DNA of 54,532 nt from an uncultured Nodularia sp. (GCA_903911355.1 CAIWDD010000072.1:1-54532), one strand, 5' to 3'. Counted from the first letter of the stretch, positions 35,467-45,676 are shown. Program-made: numbers and translations. Notes: generated by a model not told the origin, from the letters alone.

Positions 35467-36132
35467 CTAGGTACCAATAGATAATGGTTGATAGCTAGTT
35501 TCAGCTTGGAAAAGCAAATCGCGGACTTGCTCATCTGTAGTTTGGGTAAATTCTTCGTACCATAGACCAACACTATAAAAGGGGTCAGGTGTAGCCAGAC
35601 AAACGACTTGGTTGACGGCAGTTTGTAACTCTTTGCAAGTGGCTGCAGCACCTACAGGTACAGCAATAACTATTTTGGCGGGGTGGTGTCGCCGCACGGA
35701 TGCTACCGCAGCCCACATAGTGGCACCTGTAGCTAACCCATCATCTACCAAGATGACTATGCGTCCTTCTAAATCAGGGTCAGGGCGATGGCCTCTATAC
35801 AGTAGTTCTCGACGTTCTAATTCTCGTTCTTCTTGGGCTGCAACTCTAGCAATTGTTTCTTCGGAGACCTTCACCAAATTGATAATATATTCGTTAATAA
35901 TCCGCACGCCACCAGATGCGATCGCCCCCATTGCTAGTTCTTCTTGTTCAGGCACACCCAATTTACGCACCACCAGCACATCTAAGGGAGCATTTAACCC
36001 TTGAGCAACTTCAAAACCTACGGGTACACCGCCTCTGGGCAGAGCTAACACGATGACATCTGTAGTGTTAGCATAGTCTGCTAATTCTCGGGCCAACATT
36101 TGACCTGCTATTGTGCGATTTTTGAATAGCAT
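35467..36132 (-). CDS. Phosphoribosyltransferase-fold protein
   Basis: The 221-residue protein has the PRPP-binding motif VILVDDGLATGAT (near residue 126), in which two acidic residues followed by Gly-x-Ala-Thr-Gly-Ala-Thr bind PRPP. An N-terminal VLALPRGGVPVGFEVA loop precedes it. Family members next to stress genes are often annotated as predicted phosphoribosyltransferases; the base substrate is unknown. It is the first gene of the cluster that continues with the HPF-cold-shock fusion. Confidence 0.82.
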   Translation of the reverse strand: MLFKNRTIAGQMLARELADYANTTDVIVLALPRGGVPVGFEVAQGLNAPLDVLVVRKLGVPEQEELAMGAIASGGVRIINEYIINLVKVSEETIARVAAQEERELERRELLYRGHRPDPDLEGRIVILVDDGLATGATMWAAVASVRRHHPAKIVIAVPVGAAATCKELQTAVNQVVCLATPDPFYSVGLWYEEFTQTTDEQVRDLLFQAETSYQPLSIGT

Positions 36133-36549
36133 GGTATTTACTCTCCTGATATTTGCCTCAGAATTGAGGTTTTACTGGACTTTTCCCCTCAAAGAAAAGT
36201 CGAAATTCTGACTGATCAACAGCTGGCATTTTTCCTCCCGATTTGGTTGAGTCTTTCAGTGGTAATGGTGACCAATAACAGTCATCAAGTCTTGCTAGTG
36301 TTTCTGAACTGATCATAGAAAGCTAGACCTGGTATGACCTCTGACTAACGACGCGACATCAACAATCTACTGATCTATCTAATGGAGGAGAAAAAAAATA
36401 GGACCTCACCCCCAATTCCTTTCCTTGGTAGGGAAAGGGAAACTTTGAGACAAGTCAAAGGTGGGGTGAGGCCAAAAACCAGATTACTGTGTTACTTAAT
36501 TCATATTCCGCCCCTAATGTCGGCTATCGGGAGAGTATTAAACATTAGC
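36133..36549. other. 417-bp spacer between clpP and the phosphoribosyltransferase
   Basis: Both flanking genes are on the minus strand. The only structure is the palindromic element at 36402-36473. The promoter of the stress cluster should lie around 36150-36300, but no clear boxes are seen. Confidence 0.45.
36402..36473. repeat. 72-bp imperfect palindromic element
   Basis: CCTCACCCC at one end and GGGGTGAGG at the other bracket an imperfectly self-complementary middle (TTCCTTGGTAGGGAAAGGGAA). This is MITE- or REP-like and related in composition to the element at 31134. It could also end clpP transcription. Confidence 0.55.
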
Positions 36550-37143
36550 TTACGGACGCTCTTCAATCACACGGTCAATTAAGCCATATTCTTTAGCTTC
36601 AGCAGCAGACATGAAAAAGTCCCGATCCATGTCTTTTTCAATCTTGGCTAAAGGTTGACCAGTATTCTGAGCATAGATATTATTTAGCTGGCTACGAATC
36701 CGCAGAATTTCTCTGGCTTCGATTTCGATATCACTGGCTTGGCCACGGGTTCCACCGGAGGGCTGGTGAATCATAATCCGAGAATGAGGTAATGCCATGC
36801 GCTTACCCTTGGTTCCGGCTGCGAGCAGGAATGATCCCATGGAGGCTGCTAGACCTACACAAATTGTCACCACATCTGATTTGATGTGTTGCATGGTGTC
36901 AAAAATGGCCATGCCAGAGGTTACCATACCACCAGGGGAATTGATGTATAAATAAATATCCTTACCTGGATCGTCTGAATCCAGATATAGCATTACCGCA
37001 ATAATTTGGTTAGCAATTTCATCATCAACATCTCGGCCTAGGAAAATAATCCGCTCCCGGTAAAGGCGATCATAGATGCTAATCCAGTCTGTATATTGTC
37101 CTCCGGGCATCCGGTAAGGAACTTTAGGAACACCTATAGGCAT
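36550..37143 (-). CDS. clpP: ATP-dependent Clp protease proteolytic subunit (ClpP3-type)
   Basis: The 197-residue serine peptidase has the complete triad: Ser in GLAASMGSF, His in MIHQPSGG and Asp in the DRDFF region. It degrades proteins delivered by Clp chaperones in the cytoplasm. It lies 71 bases downstream of clpR, the usual cyanobacterial clpR-clpP3 operon, in which the two products form a mixed core. Confidence 0.95.
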   Translation of the reverse strand: MPIGVPKVPYRMPGGQYTDWISIYDRLYRERIIFLGRDVDDEIANQIIAVMLYLDSDDPGKDIYLYINSPGGMVTSGMAIFDTMQHIKSDVVTICVGLAASMGSFLLAAGTKGKRMALPHSRIMIHQPSGGTRGQASDIEIEAREILRIRSQLNNIYAQNTGQPLAKIEKDMDRDFFMSAAEAKEYGLIDRVIEERP

Positions 37144-37214
37144 ATTCGTTACTCCGCTTGTAATTAGTCATTGGTTATTAGTGATTTACCAAGGTAAATC
37201 ACTACCTGTGTTAC

Positions 37215-37877
37215 TTAGAGAACACTGGCAGGTAATGGGGGATTGGCGAGTTCCTCTTTTTCAAAAACTCGGTCAATTAAACCATACTCCTTAGCTTCAT
37301 AGGGAGTCATGTAGAATAGGCGATCCATGTCTTTGGTAATTTTTGCTGGTGCCTGTCCGGTGGTGTGAGACAGGATATCTACCATTGCCGCTTTGTTTAC
37401 CAAAACTTCTTTTGCCCGAATTTGAATATCCGTTGCTTGACCTTGGGCGTAGCTCTTAGGTTGGTGTAGGATAATGGACGAGTGGGGCAAACTGGCGCGA
37501 CAGCCTTTTGTACCAGCGCTGAGTAACATTGCCGCCATACCCATTGCCGAACCAATACAAATGGTGTGGATGGGGGGCTTGATGTATTTCATCGTGTCAT
37601 AGATGGCGAAGGCTTCGGTTTCAAAGCCAATGGGTTCGCCACTGTAGCCGGAGGTTCCTGTAGAGTTGATATAGATTTTTATCGGCTTTTCTGGGTCGTC
37701 TGACTGCAAATACAGCAATTCAGCAATAATCAATTCTGTTACCGCTGGCACCAATGGCATTCCCAGATAGACAATTCTTTCCTTCATCAATAAGGAAGGT
37801 AAGTCTGGCGGGGGTGTCCGGTAAAAGTTATCACCGTAATAAGGGGCTTGCACAGCCTTGATGGGGGAATTGTCCAT
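37215..37877 (-). CDS. clpR: ClpR, inactive ClpP-like subunit
   Basis: The 220 residues are ClpP-like, but the nucleophile motif reads CIGSAMGMAAMLL, so the catalytic serine of G-x-A-A-S-M-G is absent, while the HQP histidine is retained. Such ClpR proteins join active ClpP3 in the cyanobacterial Clp core. First gene of the clpR-clpP operon. Confidence 0.94.
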   Translation of the reverse strand: MDNSPIKAVQAPYYGDNFYRTPPPDLPSLLMKERIVYLGMPLVPAVTELIIAELLYLQSDDPEKPIKIYINSTGTSGYSGEPIGFETEAFAIYDTMKYIKPPIHTICIGSAMGMAAMLLSAGTKGCRASLPHSSIILHQPKSYAQGQATDIQIRAKEVLVNKAAMVDILSHTTGQAPAKITKDMDRLFYMTPYEAKEYGLIDRVFEKEELANPPLPASVL

Positions 37878-38068
37878 AGCAACTGATCGCCTGAAACTAT
37901 GCCGTTAACTGTAATACATCCTAACGCGATGTTAGCTGACTTCAAGTGTGGATTTCTCGCTAATTGGTGATTGACCCTGCTTGTTTGCCACTGTTTGATT
38001 TTTCCGCAGTGCCGATGTGGCGTTTTGAAGTTATTTTATAGAGATATCCTAACTAAAAATTTTGGGTT

Positions 38069-39325
38069 ATGAAGGTCAATTTACAGCCTATCTTGAATGA
38101 TGGTAGTTTGGACGCATATCAACCGAGCAGTCAACGTCAGTTGTCTATATCGGTTTCGGCTGTGGCTGAAGCTCAAGACAGTGATATACCACTGAATTTA
38201 TGCTTAATTCTCGACCATAGTGGCTCAATGTACGGCCGACCTTTAGAAACTGTGAAGCAGGCGGCTAGTAATTTAGTCGATAAACTCAAACCAGGCGATC
38301 GCCTGAGTGTTGTTGCTTTTGATCACCGTGCGACTGTGTTGGTATCTAATCAAATGATTACTGACCCACAGCAGATTAAAAACCAGATTCAGAGTTTATC
38401 TGCTGGTGGTGGTACGGCTATTGATGAAGGTTTGCGTTTGGGGATTCAGGAGTTAGCAAAGGGAAAGAAAGAAACTGTTTCTCAAGCCTTTTTATTAACC
38501 GATGGTGAAAATGAACACGGTGATAATCAACGTTGTTTAAAATTGGCTCAATTAGCCACTAGCTATAATTTAACTTTAAACACCTTAGGATTTGGTGACA
38601 AATGGAATCAAGATATTTTAGAAAAAATCGCCGATGCTGGTTTGGGTAGTTTGTCCCACATTCAACGACCGGAACAAGCAGCCGATGAGTTTAACCGCCT
38701 GTTTAGTCGTGTACAAAGGGTGGGATTGACTAATGCTTATTTGCTGATCTCCCTCATGGCTAATATTCGCCTAGCTGAACTCAAACCCATTGCTCAAGTT
38801 GCCCCAGAAACCATTGAGTTACCAGTGCTGCAAGAAGCAGATGGGCGCTTGGCTGTGCGCTTGGGAGATTTAATGAAGGATGCACAAAGGGTAATTTTGG
38901 CTAATATCTACCTGGGACAATTACCACAAGGTCAACAGGCGATCGCTAATCTCCAAGTGCGCTATGATAACCCGGCTCAAAATCAAATGGGTTTATTGAC
39001 TGCTCCAGTCCCGGTTTATATCCAGGTAACTGGGATGTATCAACCAAGAACTGATGCACGTGTGCACCAGTCTATTTTGGCATTGGCTAAGTACCGACAA
39101 ACTCAGTTAGCTGAGGCAAAATTACAACAGGGCGATCGCGCCGGTGCTGCTACTATGCTGCAAACTGCGGCGAAAACGGCTCTGCAAATGGGTGATCAAG
39201 GGGCGGCGACGGTATTACAAAATTCTGCTACCCAACTGCAATCCGGAGGGGAATTGTCCCAGAGCGATCGCAAGAAAACCAGAATTGTCTCTAAAACGGT
39301 CTTGCAAGATACTCCTCGCCAATAA
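38069..39325 (+). CDS. von Willebrand factor A domain protein
   Basis: The 418-residue protein has a VWA domain (about 42-215) with the MIDAS metal site DHSGS (49-53) and downstream LLTDGENEHGD. VWA domains bind ligands through Mg2+. The C-terminal half (about 240-400) contains a beta-sandwich-like region and then Ala/Gln-rich helices. No signal peptide is seen, so it is probably cytoplasmic. It is divergent from clpR. Partner unknown. Confidence 0.88.
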   Translation: MKVNLQPILNDGSLDAYQPSSQRQLSISVSAVAEAQDSDIPLNLCLILDHSGSMYGRPLETVKQAASNLVDKLKPGDRLSVVAFDHRATVLVSNQMITDPQQIKNQIQSLSAGGGTAIDEGLRLGIQELAKGKKETVSQAFLLTDGENEHGDNQRCLKLAQLATSYNLTLNTLGFGDKWNQDILEKIADAGLGSLSHIQRPEQAADEFNRLFSRVQRVGLTNAYLLISLMANIRLAELKPIAQVAPETIELPVLQEADGRLAVRLGDLMKDAQRVILANIYLGQLPQGQQAIANLQVRYDNPAQNQMGLLTAPVPVYIQVTGMYQPRTDARVHQSILALAKYRQTQLAEAKLQQGDRAGAATMLQTAAKTALQMGDQGAATVLQNSATQLQSGGELSQSDRKKTRIVSKTVLQDTPRQ

Positions 39326-39475
39326 AGGTTAAACTACTCTGTAATCAAAATACCTTTTATTACAGGTAATGCTCAAACTACATACGTATCATTGAAATAG
39401 TAAAACTATTGTGTTGGGGGTATCTGTGCCCCATATTCTCCATCAACCTGATAACATTGGCTGTATTTTTCTAAA

Positions 39476-39504
39476 CAAAATCGGTGCAGTGGGACTACAC
39501 CGAT
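39476..39504 (-). terminator. Terminator of the PIN-TRAM gene
   Basis: ATCGGTG and CACCGAT (39480-39486 and 39498-39504) pair perfectly around an 11-base loop. On the minus strand TTTTGTTT follows, so it ends the PIN-TRAM gene; the VWA gene converges from the other side. Confidence 0.7.
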
Positions 39505-39536
39505 AACGCAATTTAACTTTAGTTCGCCGTGAGATT

Positions 39537-40613
39537 TCATGCCAAAGCTGAAGCCTGAGGTTTAGCAAAAATCATGCGTCCGGCGGAGGTTTGCAAAGCA
39601 CTAGTAACCACTACCCGCACCTCACCACCGACATAACTACTACCCTCTTCCACCACAACCATTGTGCCGTCATCGAGGTAGCCCACTCCTTGAGTGGGTT
39701 CTTTACCTTCTTTGAGAATCTTTAGGTCAAGATTATCACCAGGTAAATAAGTAGAACGCACAGCATTTACTAAGTCATTCACGTTCAGAACCGGCACTTT
39801 CTGCACGCTGGCTACTTTGGATAAGTTGTAATCATTGGTGAGGAGTGTACCGTTGATTTCTTGGGCAAAGCGGACTAATTTAGCATCGACCGTGGCAGTG
39901 TCTTCATAGTCCACAGGGTTAATCAATATCCGATCTGGGTAATCTTTCTTAATGCGGTTGAGAATCTCTAATCCCCGCCTTCCCCGGACTCGCTTTTGGT
40001 CTTTGCTAGCATCGGCTACTTGTTGCAACTCCTGCAATACAAACTGTGGTACTAAAATTTGTCCCTCGATAAATCCCGTTTCTAGCAGAGCTTCAATGCG
40101 GCCGTCAATAATGCAACTAGTGTCTAAAACTTTGGTACTGGCAGGTTTTAGTGTGCCTTCCACTACCATTGTTTCTACAGTGTTGGGATTAATGAACCGC
40201 AATAACCCGCGTCCGTGGGTATCGGCTAAATTCATCCCGGTCACAGCCAGTAAAATACTGCCGACAACGGCTACTAGTGGCTTAATAAAGCCAAAATCCT
40301 GGGGAATTGGTAGTAAAAATAATGGCGCTAGCATTAAGTTAGCTACTAAGAGCCCAATGACTAGGCCAATGGCGCGAGTTAAGATCATTTCCAAGGGCAT
40401 TTCTCGGACTTGTACCTCTAAGCGCCGATATGATGTTTGGAAACGTAGACCCACTGCACCGCCAAGAATAGCGGCAAATACGGCAAAAACCAGCCGTAAA
40501 GCCTCTAGGTTTGTGACCCCTTCGAGGGAACCGTCGGGTAGTAGTTCAATGCTGTAGAAACCGATTCCCGCTGCTGCTAGGATGAATGAGAGAATAATAA
40601 TGGCGTCAATCAT
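39537..40613 (-). CDS. Membrane-anchored PIN-TRAM domain protein (YacL-like)
   Basis: The 358 residues contain four transmembrane helices (1-135), a PIN ribonuclease-like domain (about 160-275, beginning VLDTSCIIDGRI with acidic residues for metal binding and a later LLTNDYNL) and a C-terminal TRAM RNA-binding domain (about 290-345). This is the YacL-type architecture, predicted to be a membrane-bound RNase. Substrate unknown. Confidence 0.9.
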   Translation of the reverse strand: MIDAIIILSFILAAAGIGFYSIELLPDGSLEGVTNLEALRLVFAVFAAILGGAVGLRFQTSYRRLEVQVREMPLEMILTRAIGLVIGLLVANLMLAPLFLLPIPQDFGFIKPLVAVVGSILLAVTGMNLADTHGRGLLRFINPNTVETMVVEGTLKPASTKVLDTSCIIDGRIEALLETGFIEGQILVPQFVLQELQQVADASKDQKRVRGRRGLEILNRIKKDYPDRILINPVDYEDTATVDAKLVRFAQEINGTLLTNDYNLSKVASVQKVPVLNVNDLVNAVRSTYLPGDNLDLKILKEGKEPTQGVGYLDDGTMVVVEEGSSYVGGEVRVVVTSALQTSAGRMIFAKPQASALA

Positions 40614-40858
40614 AGTTGTCTTGTTTTCCCGCGATTGTGTGACCCAATAAACTCAAGTATTTTTCATCGGTGGGAGAGATTAATCAATATTGACTTACAT
40701 TAGGGTTTTTAGCAGGTAATATCTGCAAATATTATAACTAAACTGTTTGTTGGCTTTATTTTTCATACTTTTGTTGTAAAACGATAAGAAATTGTAAGAA
40801 AAACTATTTATTTTCACTGTTTGTCATACTCACTGGGGTTGATTAGTTCTTACTGACA

Positions 40859-42037
40859 ATGAATCAAAAAGTTAATGTTCCTGAAATGGCGAGTGCTGCA
40901 TATGTACACATTCCCTTTTGCAGACGGCGGTGCTTTTATTGTGATTTTCCTGTGTCTGTGGTGGGCGATCGCCTGCGGGGCGAAACATCTGGTACTATAT
41001 CCCAGTATGTGGAGGCTCTATGTCGGGAAATTGCCATGAGTCGCGCTGGTCAACCTCTGAAGACAATTTTTTTTGGTGGTGGTACTCCTTCTTTACTATC
41101 AACAAAGCAGTTACAACAGATATTAGCAACGCTGGAAAAACATTTGGGAATTGCTGCTGGTGCAGAAATTTCTATGGAAGTAGACCCAGGAACCTTTGAT
41201 TTAGCACATATATCTGGCTATAGCAGCGTTGGTGTAAATCGGGTTAGTTTGGGTGTACAAGCCTTTCAAGCGGAATTATTGCAGTTTGCGGGGCGATCGC
41301 ATTCTGTTGTAGATATTTTTACATCTGTGGAATTAATTCATCAAGTCGAAATTTCCGAATTTAGCTTAGACCTGATCTCAGGTTTGCCGCATCAGTCTTT
41401 AGAACAATGGCAGGATTCCCTAGATCAAGCAGTGGCGATGATGCCTACTCATATATCTATATATGACCTTACCATAGAACCAGGTACAGCCTTTGGTCGT
41501 TACTACAAACCTGGTGACAAGCCATTACCAACGGATGAAACCACAGTCAAAATGTACCAAATGGGGCAAAAAGTTCTCACTGATGCAGGTTATGAACATT
41601 ACGAGATTTCCAATTATGCCCGCCCTGGTCATCAATGTCAGCATAATCGGGTATACTGGGAAAACCGCCCTTATTATGGTTTTGGTATGGGTGCGGCGAG
41701 TTATATAGATGGAAAGCGCTTTACCCGTCCCCGTAAGACCAAGGAATATTACCGATGGTTAGATTCTGGGGGTATAATTGATTGTGAAGTGACTCCCCCA
41801 GAAGAAGTATTGTTAGAAACCTTAATGTTAGGGTTGCGTTTGGCTGAGGGTGTAAGTTTGAGTATGTTAGTTGGGAAGTTTGGGGAAGATCAAGTTAAAG
41901 AAATTTACAAATGTTTACAGACTTATTTAGATCAGGGTTGGGTAGAAGTTATTGGGGAGAGGTTGCGCTTGTCTGACCCCCAAGGGTTTTTATTTTCTAA
42001 TGTGGTATTAGCTGATTTGTTTGAACAGTTGGGTTGA
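40859..42037 (+). CDS. hemW: Radical SAM heme chaperone HemW
   Basis: The 392-residue protein has the radical SAM cluster motif Cys21-x3-Cys25-x2-Cys28 (CRRRCFYC), the SAM-binding FFGGGTPS and a C-terminal HemN-like domain. HemW inserts or carries heme and is often mis-annotated as coproporphyrinogen oxidase HemN; the N-terminal layout (AYVHIPFC within the first 25 residues) favours HemW. Convergent with the HerA-like gene. Confidence 0.9.
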   Translation: MNQKVNVPEMASAAYVHIPFCRRRCFYCDFPVSVVGDRLRGETSGTISQYVEALCREIAMSRAGQPLKTIFFGGGTPSLLSTKQLQQILATLEKHLGIAAGAEISMEVDPGTFDLAHISGYSSVGVNRVSLGVQAFQAELLQFAGRSHSVVDIFTSVELIHQVEISEFSLDLISGLPHQSLEQWQDSLDQAVAMMPTHISIYDLTIEPGTAFGRYYKPGDKPLPTDETTVKMYQMGQKVLTDAGYEHYEISNYARPGHQCQHNRVYWENRPYYGFGMGAASYIDGKRFTRPRKTKEYYRWLDSGGIIDCEVTPPEEVLLETLMLGLRLAEGVSLSMLVGKFGEDQVKEIYKCLQTYLDQGWVEVIGERLRLSDPQGFLFSNVVLADLFEQLG

Positions 42038-42075
42038 AACCAACTCAGACCAATAAGGCGGATATTTATCCACCA

Positions 42076-43794
42076 CTAAAAACCTAAATCTGCTTTAGCT
42101 ATTTCCGCCGCAGCAAATACTTCTGCATCTGGCTTTTCTTCCCAAGCGGGATCACCAATTTCGGCGTAGAATGTGGTATCATAGGGTCTAGTCTTGACCA
42201 CAACGGGCATAGGGACGGCATGGCCTAAAATTAAGGCCTGTTGTTTAGAGTCTAATTTGGCTAAGACTGAGCGCAAACCACCAGCACCAGATACACCGGT
42301 AAAAATGGCATCAATATCTTTTTCATCATTCAGCAAAGCGGTGATGCGTGTGCCAATTTGAGACATAACTTCATTATCAATTCCCGAGGGACGTTGGTCT
42401 ACTACTAGCAAAGTTACGAAATATTTTCGCAGTTCTCGGGCGATAGTGCCGAAAATTGTACTTTGGACAATGGCGGGATCAAGGAACCTGTGGGCTTCCT
42501 CAATGGTAATCATTAATGGTGTGGGGCGATCGCAGGGGTTTTTACTCTGTAAGAATTTATCTGCTTTCTTGACATATTCCTCATGAATACGTCGAGTAAT
42601 CATGTTAGTCACCAACATATAAGAAAGCATATTGGATTGGGAACCAAATTCTATGACTACATTTTTCCCGGCTTCCAAAGACTGGATAATTTTACTAATA
42701 TAATTCTGGGGACAAACTCCCCGCATATATTTCAAACTATCCAAGCGCAAGAGTTTACGCTGTAAAGAGGTGATAGAACCTGGATGTCCTGGCTTTTCTT
42801 CGCAGAACATTTTAATATCCTCACCGGTCATCTTAAACAATTGGGTAATCCAAGATTTACCAAACTCGTTGTATAAAATACTGGCGTTATCTAAAGCTGC
42901 TTCCGAGAGTCCTAAATCTCGACTACATAATTTAATATCTTCAACTGTGATTTGCTCATAACTCAGATATAATTCCTGAGCATCCCGCACACCCCGACGC
43001 TTTGTAGATTGAGGGTCAAGGGTGTAGACTTCTACTTTACCAGGAAATAGTTGTTTTAAGCCTTTAACAGTATTAACATTTTTCCCCTCCGCTACTGCTT
43101 CCCAACCATATTCGGAATGCATATCGAAAATTAAATTTACCGCCGCATTTTTCCGGATGACTCCGGCTAAAAGTAAGCGTGTGAGGAAAGATTTACCAGT
43201 TCCAGATTTACCAAACACCCCATTACTCCGCTCAACAAAGCGGTTTAAATCAATACAAACCGGTACATCCATATCTAAGGGTTTACCCACAGAAAAATTC
43301 CGCCTGTGGGGGTCATCTTCCCAACCAAACACCCGGCGAAAATCCTCTTCACTTGCTTCGTAAACTTGGCTGAAATGACTGGGAATTGTTTTAACTGGGA
43401 GCAATTCCATAGTAGTACTAGTTTGGGGCTGAAATGACGCTAAACCATTTGGCGATTTGACCACACCATTGGTACTATGATTTGAGGATTCATCAGACTC
43501 AGGGGTAAACATCAACATGGGGGCGAGGTTGATAGTACCATAAGTACCACTACCAGCTAAAACTTCCCGTAAAAAAGTGTCTTCCCAACCGGGGGGATTG
43601 GCAATAATGCGGGGGTTAGAAGTTCCTAATGCTACATCTGTCAGCATACAGAAAAAACGCGATCGCAATCCATGGACAACCAAGAATTTACCCACCCGCA
43701 TATCTTCCACAGAAATATCCGGGTGTAATCTTACTTCTAACCCCCCAGTCAGAGAACCTTGGATAACCGAACCTAATGGTTGTGAAGAATTCAT
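42076..43794 (-). CDS. HerA-like hexameric ATPase (DUF87)
   Basis: The 572-residue protein has an N-terminal HAS-barrel-like region (about 8-95), a Walker A GKSGTGKSF (195-203) and a Walker B LMITIEEAHRFL, with DQRPSGIDNEVMSQIGTRI as the downstream conserved part of the HerA/FtsK superfamily. Such ATPases pump DNA. No NurA nuclease gene is adjacent, so its partner is not evident here. No membrane segment. Confidence 0.85.
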   Translation of the reverse strand: MNSSQPLGSVIQGSLTGGLEVRLHPDISVEDMRVGKFLVVHGLRSRFFCMLTDVALGTSNPRIIANPPGWEDTFLREVLAGSGTYGTINLAPMLMFTPESDESSNHSTNGVVKSPNGLASFQPQTSTTMELLPVKTIPSHFSQVYEASEEDFRRVFGWEDDPHRRNFSVGKPLDMDVPVCIDLNRFVERSNGVFGKSGTGKSFLTRLLLAGVIRKNAAVNLIFDMHSEYGWEAVAEGKNVNTVKGLKQLFPGKVEVYTLDPQSTKRRGVRDAQELYLSYEQITVEDIKLCSRDLGLSEAALDNASILYNEFGKSWITQLFKMTGEDIKMFCEEKPGHPGSITSLQRKLLRLDSLKYMRGVCPQNYISKIIQSLEAGKNVVIEFGSQSNMLSYMLVTNMITRRIHEEYVKKADKFLQSKNPCDRPTPLMITIEEAHRFLDPAIVQSTIFGTIARELRKYFVTLLVVDQRPSGIDNEVMSQIGTRITALLNDEKDIDAIFTGVSGAGGLRSVLAKLDSKQQALILGHAVPMPVVVKTRPYDTTFYAEIGDPAWEEKPDAEVFAAAEIAKADLGF

Positions 43795-43890
43795 TTGAAT
43801 AACTTATAGATTCCTGTGTTCATCTGTGGTTCCTAACTTCCATACCCCAATCAGCCAATAATACCAAGTTAATCACCATCATCCCATCAC

Positions 43891-44682
43891 CTATTCAATT
43901 TGAATAGAAGTGGGTGCATTTCCCGTGGGTGGGGTTGGGATTAATGGTTTACGGAATTGAGCATACAGGCGATCGCGCCAGGCAAAAAATGGCTGATAAT
44001 CAGGATTATCAGCTAAACCAGGTACACCTTTACCTCTGATACCTGCGGGTAAGTCTAAATAGGGGACTTCTGGGAACTTCAGTAATATTGATAAACTCGC
44101 CACTGTCAAATCAGCTAAAGTTGGCTCATCACCGGTTAAATATGGACTATCTGCCAATAATAATGTTAGTGCTTCTAAGTCTTGTTTCAAGTCCGCGATC
44201 GCCGATTTAATCACATCTGGACTATAACCGACCCCAAAGCCCAAAACAGTTAACACATCACTAGGTACTCCCGCAATTAGACTTTTAAATATATCCGGTG
44301 TGGAATTAGGTAATAAAGACTGGCGGAAATTTTGGTCTTGGCTAATAGCAGAAAAAAGAGCTACCCTTGCTTTCTTACCGATTGATTCATCTGCCCATTC
44401 TTCCATCAATAAGCATAAACCACGTTGCCGAGAATCTTGAGGTATGAGTGGGCGATCGGGATATTCTAAATCTAAATACTTAGCAATTTCAGTAGAATCA
44501 ACAATATATCTGTTACCATCCTTTAAAACTGGCACTTGTCTTTGTCCAGTCAGCCGGAATAAATCTATTTGTCCAATTCCGGGGGTAACTTCTATTTTAC
44601 GGTAATTTAGCCCTTTGTAATCTAGAATCAACCTTACTTTCTCTGAATATTGAGATATTTCCCACTGATATAATTCCAGCAT
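43891..44682 (-). CDS. Glutathione S-transferase family protein
   Basis: An N-terminal thioredoxin-like domain (1-80, LELYQWEISQYSEKVRLIL, then RQVPVLKDGNRYIVDSTEIA, which binds glutathione) is followed by an all-helical C-terminal domain ending near residue 245, 263 residues in all. The active-site region lacks an obvious Cys and has Ser at the CPxC-equivalent place (SQYSEK). Detoxification or redox role; substrate unknown. Confidence 0.88.
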   Translation of the reverse strand: MLELYQWEISQYSEKVRLILDYKGLNYRKIEVTPGIGQIDLFRLTGQRQVPVLKDGNRYIVDSTEIAKYLDLEYPDRPLIPQDSRQRGLCLLMEEWADESIGKKARVALFSAISQDQNFRQSLLPNSTPDIFKSLIAGVPSDVLTVLGFGVGYSPDVIKSAIADLKQDLEALTLLLADSPYLTGDEPTLADLTVASLSILLKFPEVPYLDLPAGIRGKGVPGLADNPDYQPFFAWRDRLYAQFRKPLIPTPPTGNAPTSIQIE

Positions 44683-45022
44683 AACCTATATTTTCAAGAG
44701 TTTAATTCTACAACGCTCTTATTGTATCTTCACTTCCGGTAATTTTCCTGAGCCAGTCAGCAATTTAGCAAAAATCTTATGGAGGAAATAGGAGATTTTG
44801 GCTGTTAGTCAGGACTTGTAGCCATGGTGCTAGGAAACCAAGTAGCATCTACAAAGTGTTTATGATGGATTCTGGGAAATGATCTCAGGTGTTTAAAAGC
44901 ATAAGTGATAATTTTACATAGTTATTTGCACTAAAATTATTGCTGCTGGATTTATATATTTTGCATAGCGAAGTGTTATAAATCTTTAATGTCACCTATA
45001 TTAAGAAAGACCAACCAGATTT
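44683..45022. other. 340-bp divergent spacer between GST and fasciclin genes
   Basis: No ORF or clear hairpin is seen. Promoters for both flanking genes should lie here; no strong -35/-10 pair stands out. Confidence 0.4.
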
Positions 45023-45676
45023 ATGAAAGCAAATTACAGCAATTTTTTGACCAATCTTGCGGGAATAATTGGGTTAGCCAGTGTTAGCCTTTTGATCAAT
45101 TTACCATCTCTAGCCAATGAAGCCACCAATAATCTAGCACAAGCTGGGAGCGGAACAGTTAATCCTAGGCCCAGTATTTTCGATGAGTTTCCCTATAACC
45201 GTAGTAAACCTCGAACTCAACCCACCACACCCAGGGTCACACCAAGCACAACTCAAACTGAAAACAAAACCTTGTTAGCACTAGCAGAGTCAAGCCCTAA
45301 GTTTACCACCTTAATCGCCGCATTAAAAGCAGCCGGATTAACAGACGCTTTGCAAGGTGGAGATCAATTAACAGTCTTTGCTCCTACCAATGAAGCATTC
45401 GCCAAATTACCACAAGATGCTGTCACAGACTTGTTAAAGCCAGAGAATAAAGAAATTTTGCTCAAGCTATTAACTTACCACGTAGTCAGCGGCACAGTGC
45501 TATCTACCGATCTGTCATCCGGGGAAGTGAAAAGCCTTGAAGGGGGAGCAATAAGGGTCTCGGTTGGTTCTAATGGTGTGATGGTCAATGATGCCAACGT
45601 AGTCGAGGCAGATATTAAGGGTACTAATGGCGTGATCCACGCTATTGATCAGGTGATTCTACCTCCTGACCTGTAG
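45023..45676 (+). CDS. Secreted fasciclin (FAS1) domain protein
   Basis: The 217 residues start with a signal peptide (about 1-31, cleavage after SLANEA-like sequence), then a Thr/Pro-rich linker (50-80) and one FAS1 domain (85-214). The family boxes TVFAPTNEAFAKLP and YHVVSGTVLS are visible. FAS1 domains mediate adhesion or surface attachment; in cyanobacteria they are periplasmic or exported. A terminator follows. Confidence 0.9.
   Translation: MKANYSNFLTNLAGIIGLASVSLLINLPSLANEATNNLAQAGSGTVNPRPSIFDEFPYNRSKPRTQPTTPRVTPSTTQTENKTLLALAESSPKFTTLIAALKAAGLTDALQGGDQLTVFAPTNEAFAKLPQDAVTDLLKPENKEILLKLLTYHVVSGTVLSTDLSSGEVKSLEGGAIRVSVGSNGVMVNDANVVEADIKGTNGVIHAIDQVILPPDL

Noticed and set aside
42057-42074. 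GGCGGATA/TATCCACC inverted repeat between hemW and the HerA gene as a terminator
   Set aside because: The stem has one mismatch and a 2-base apex, and no T-run follows; too weak to call.
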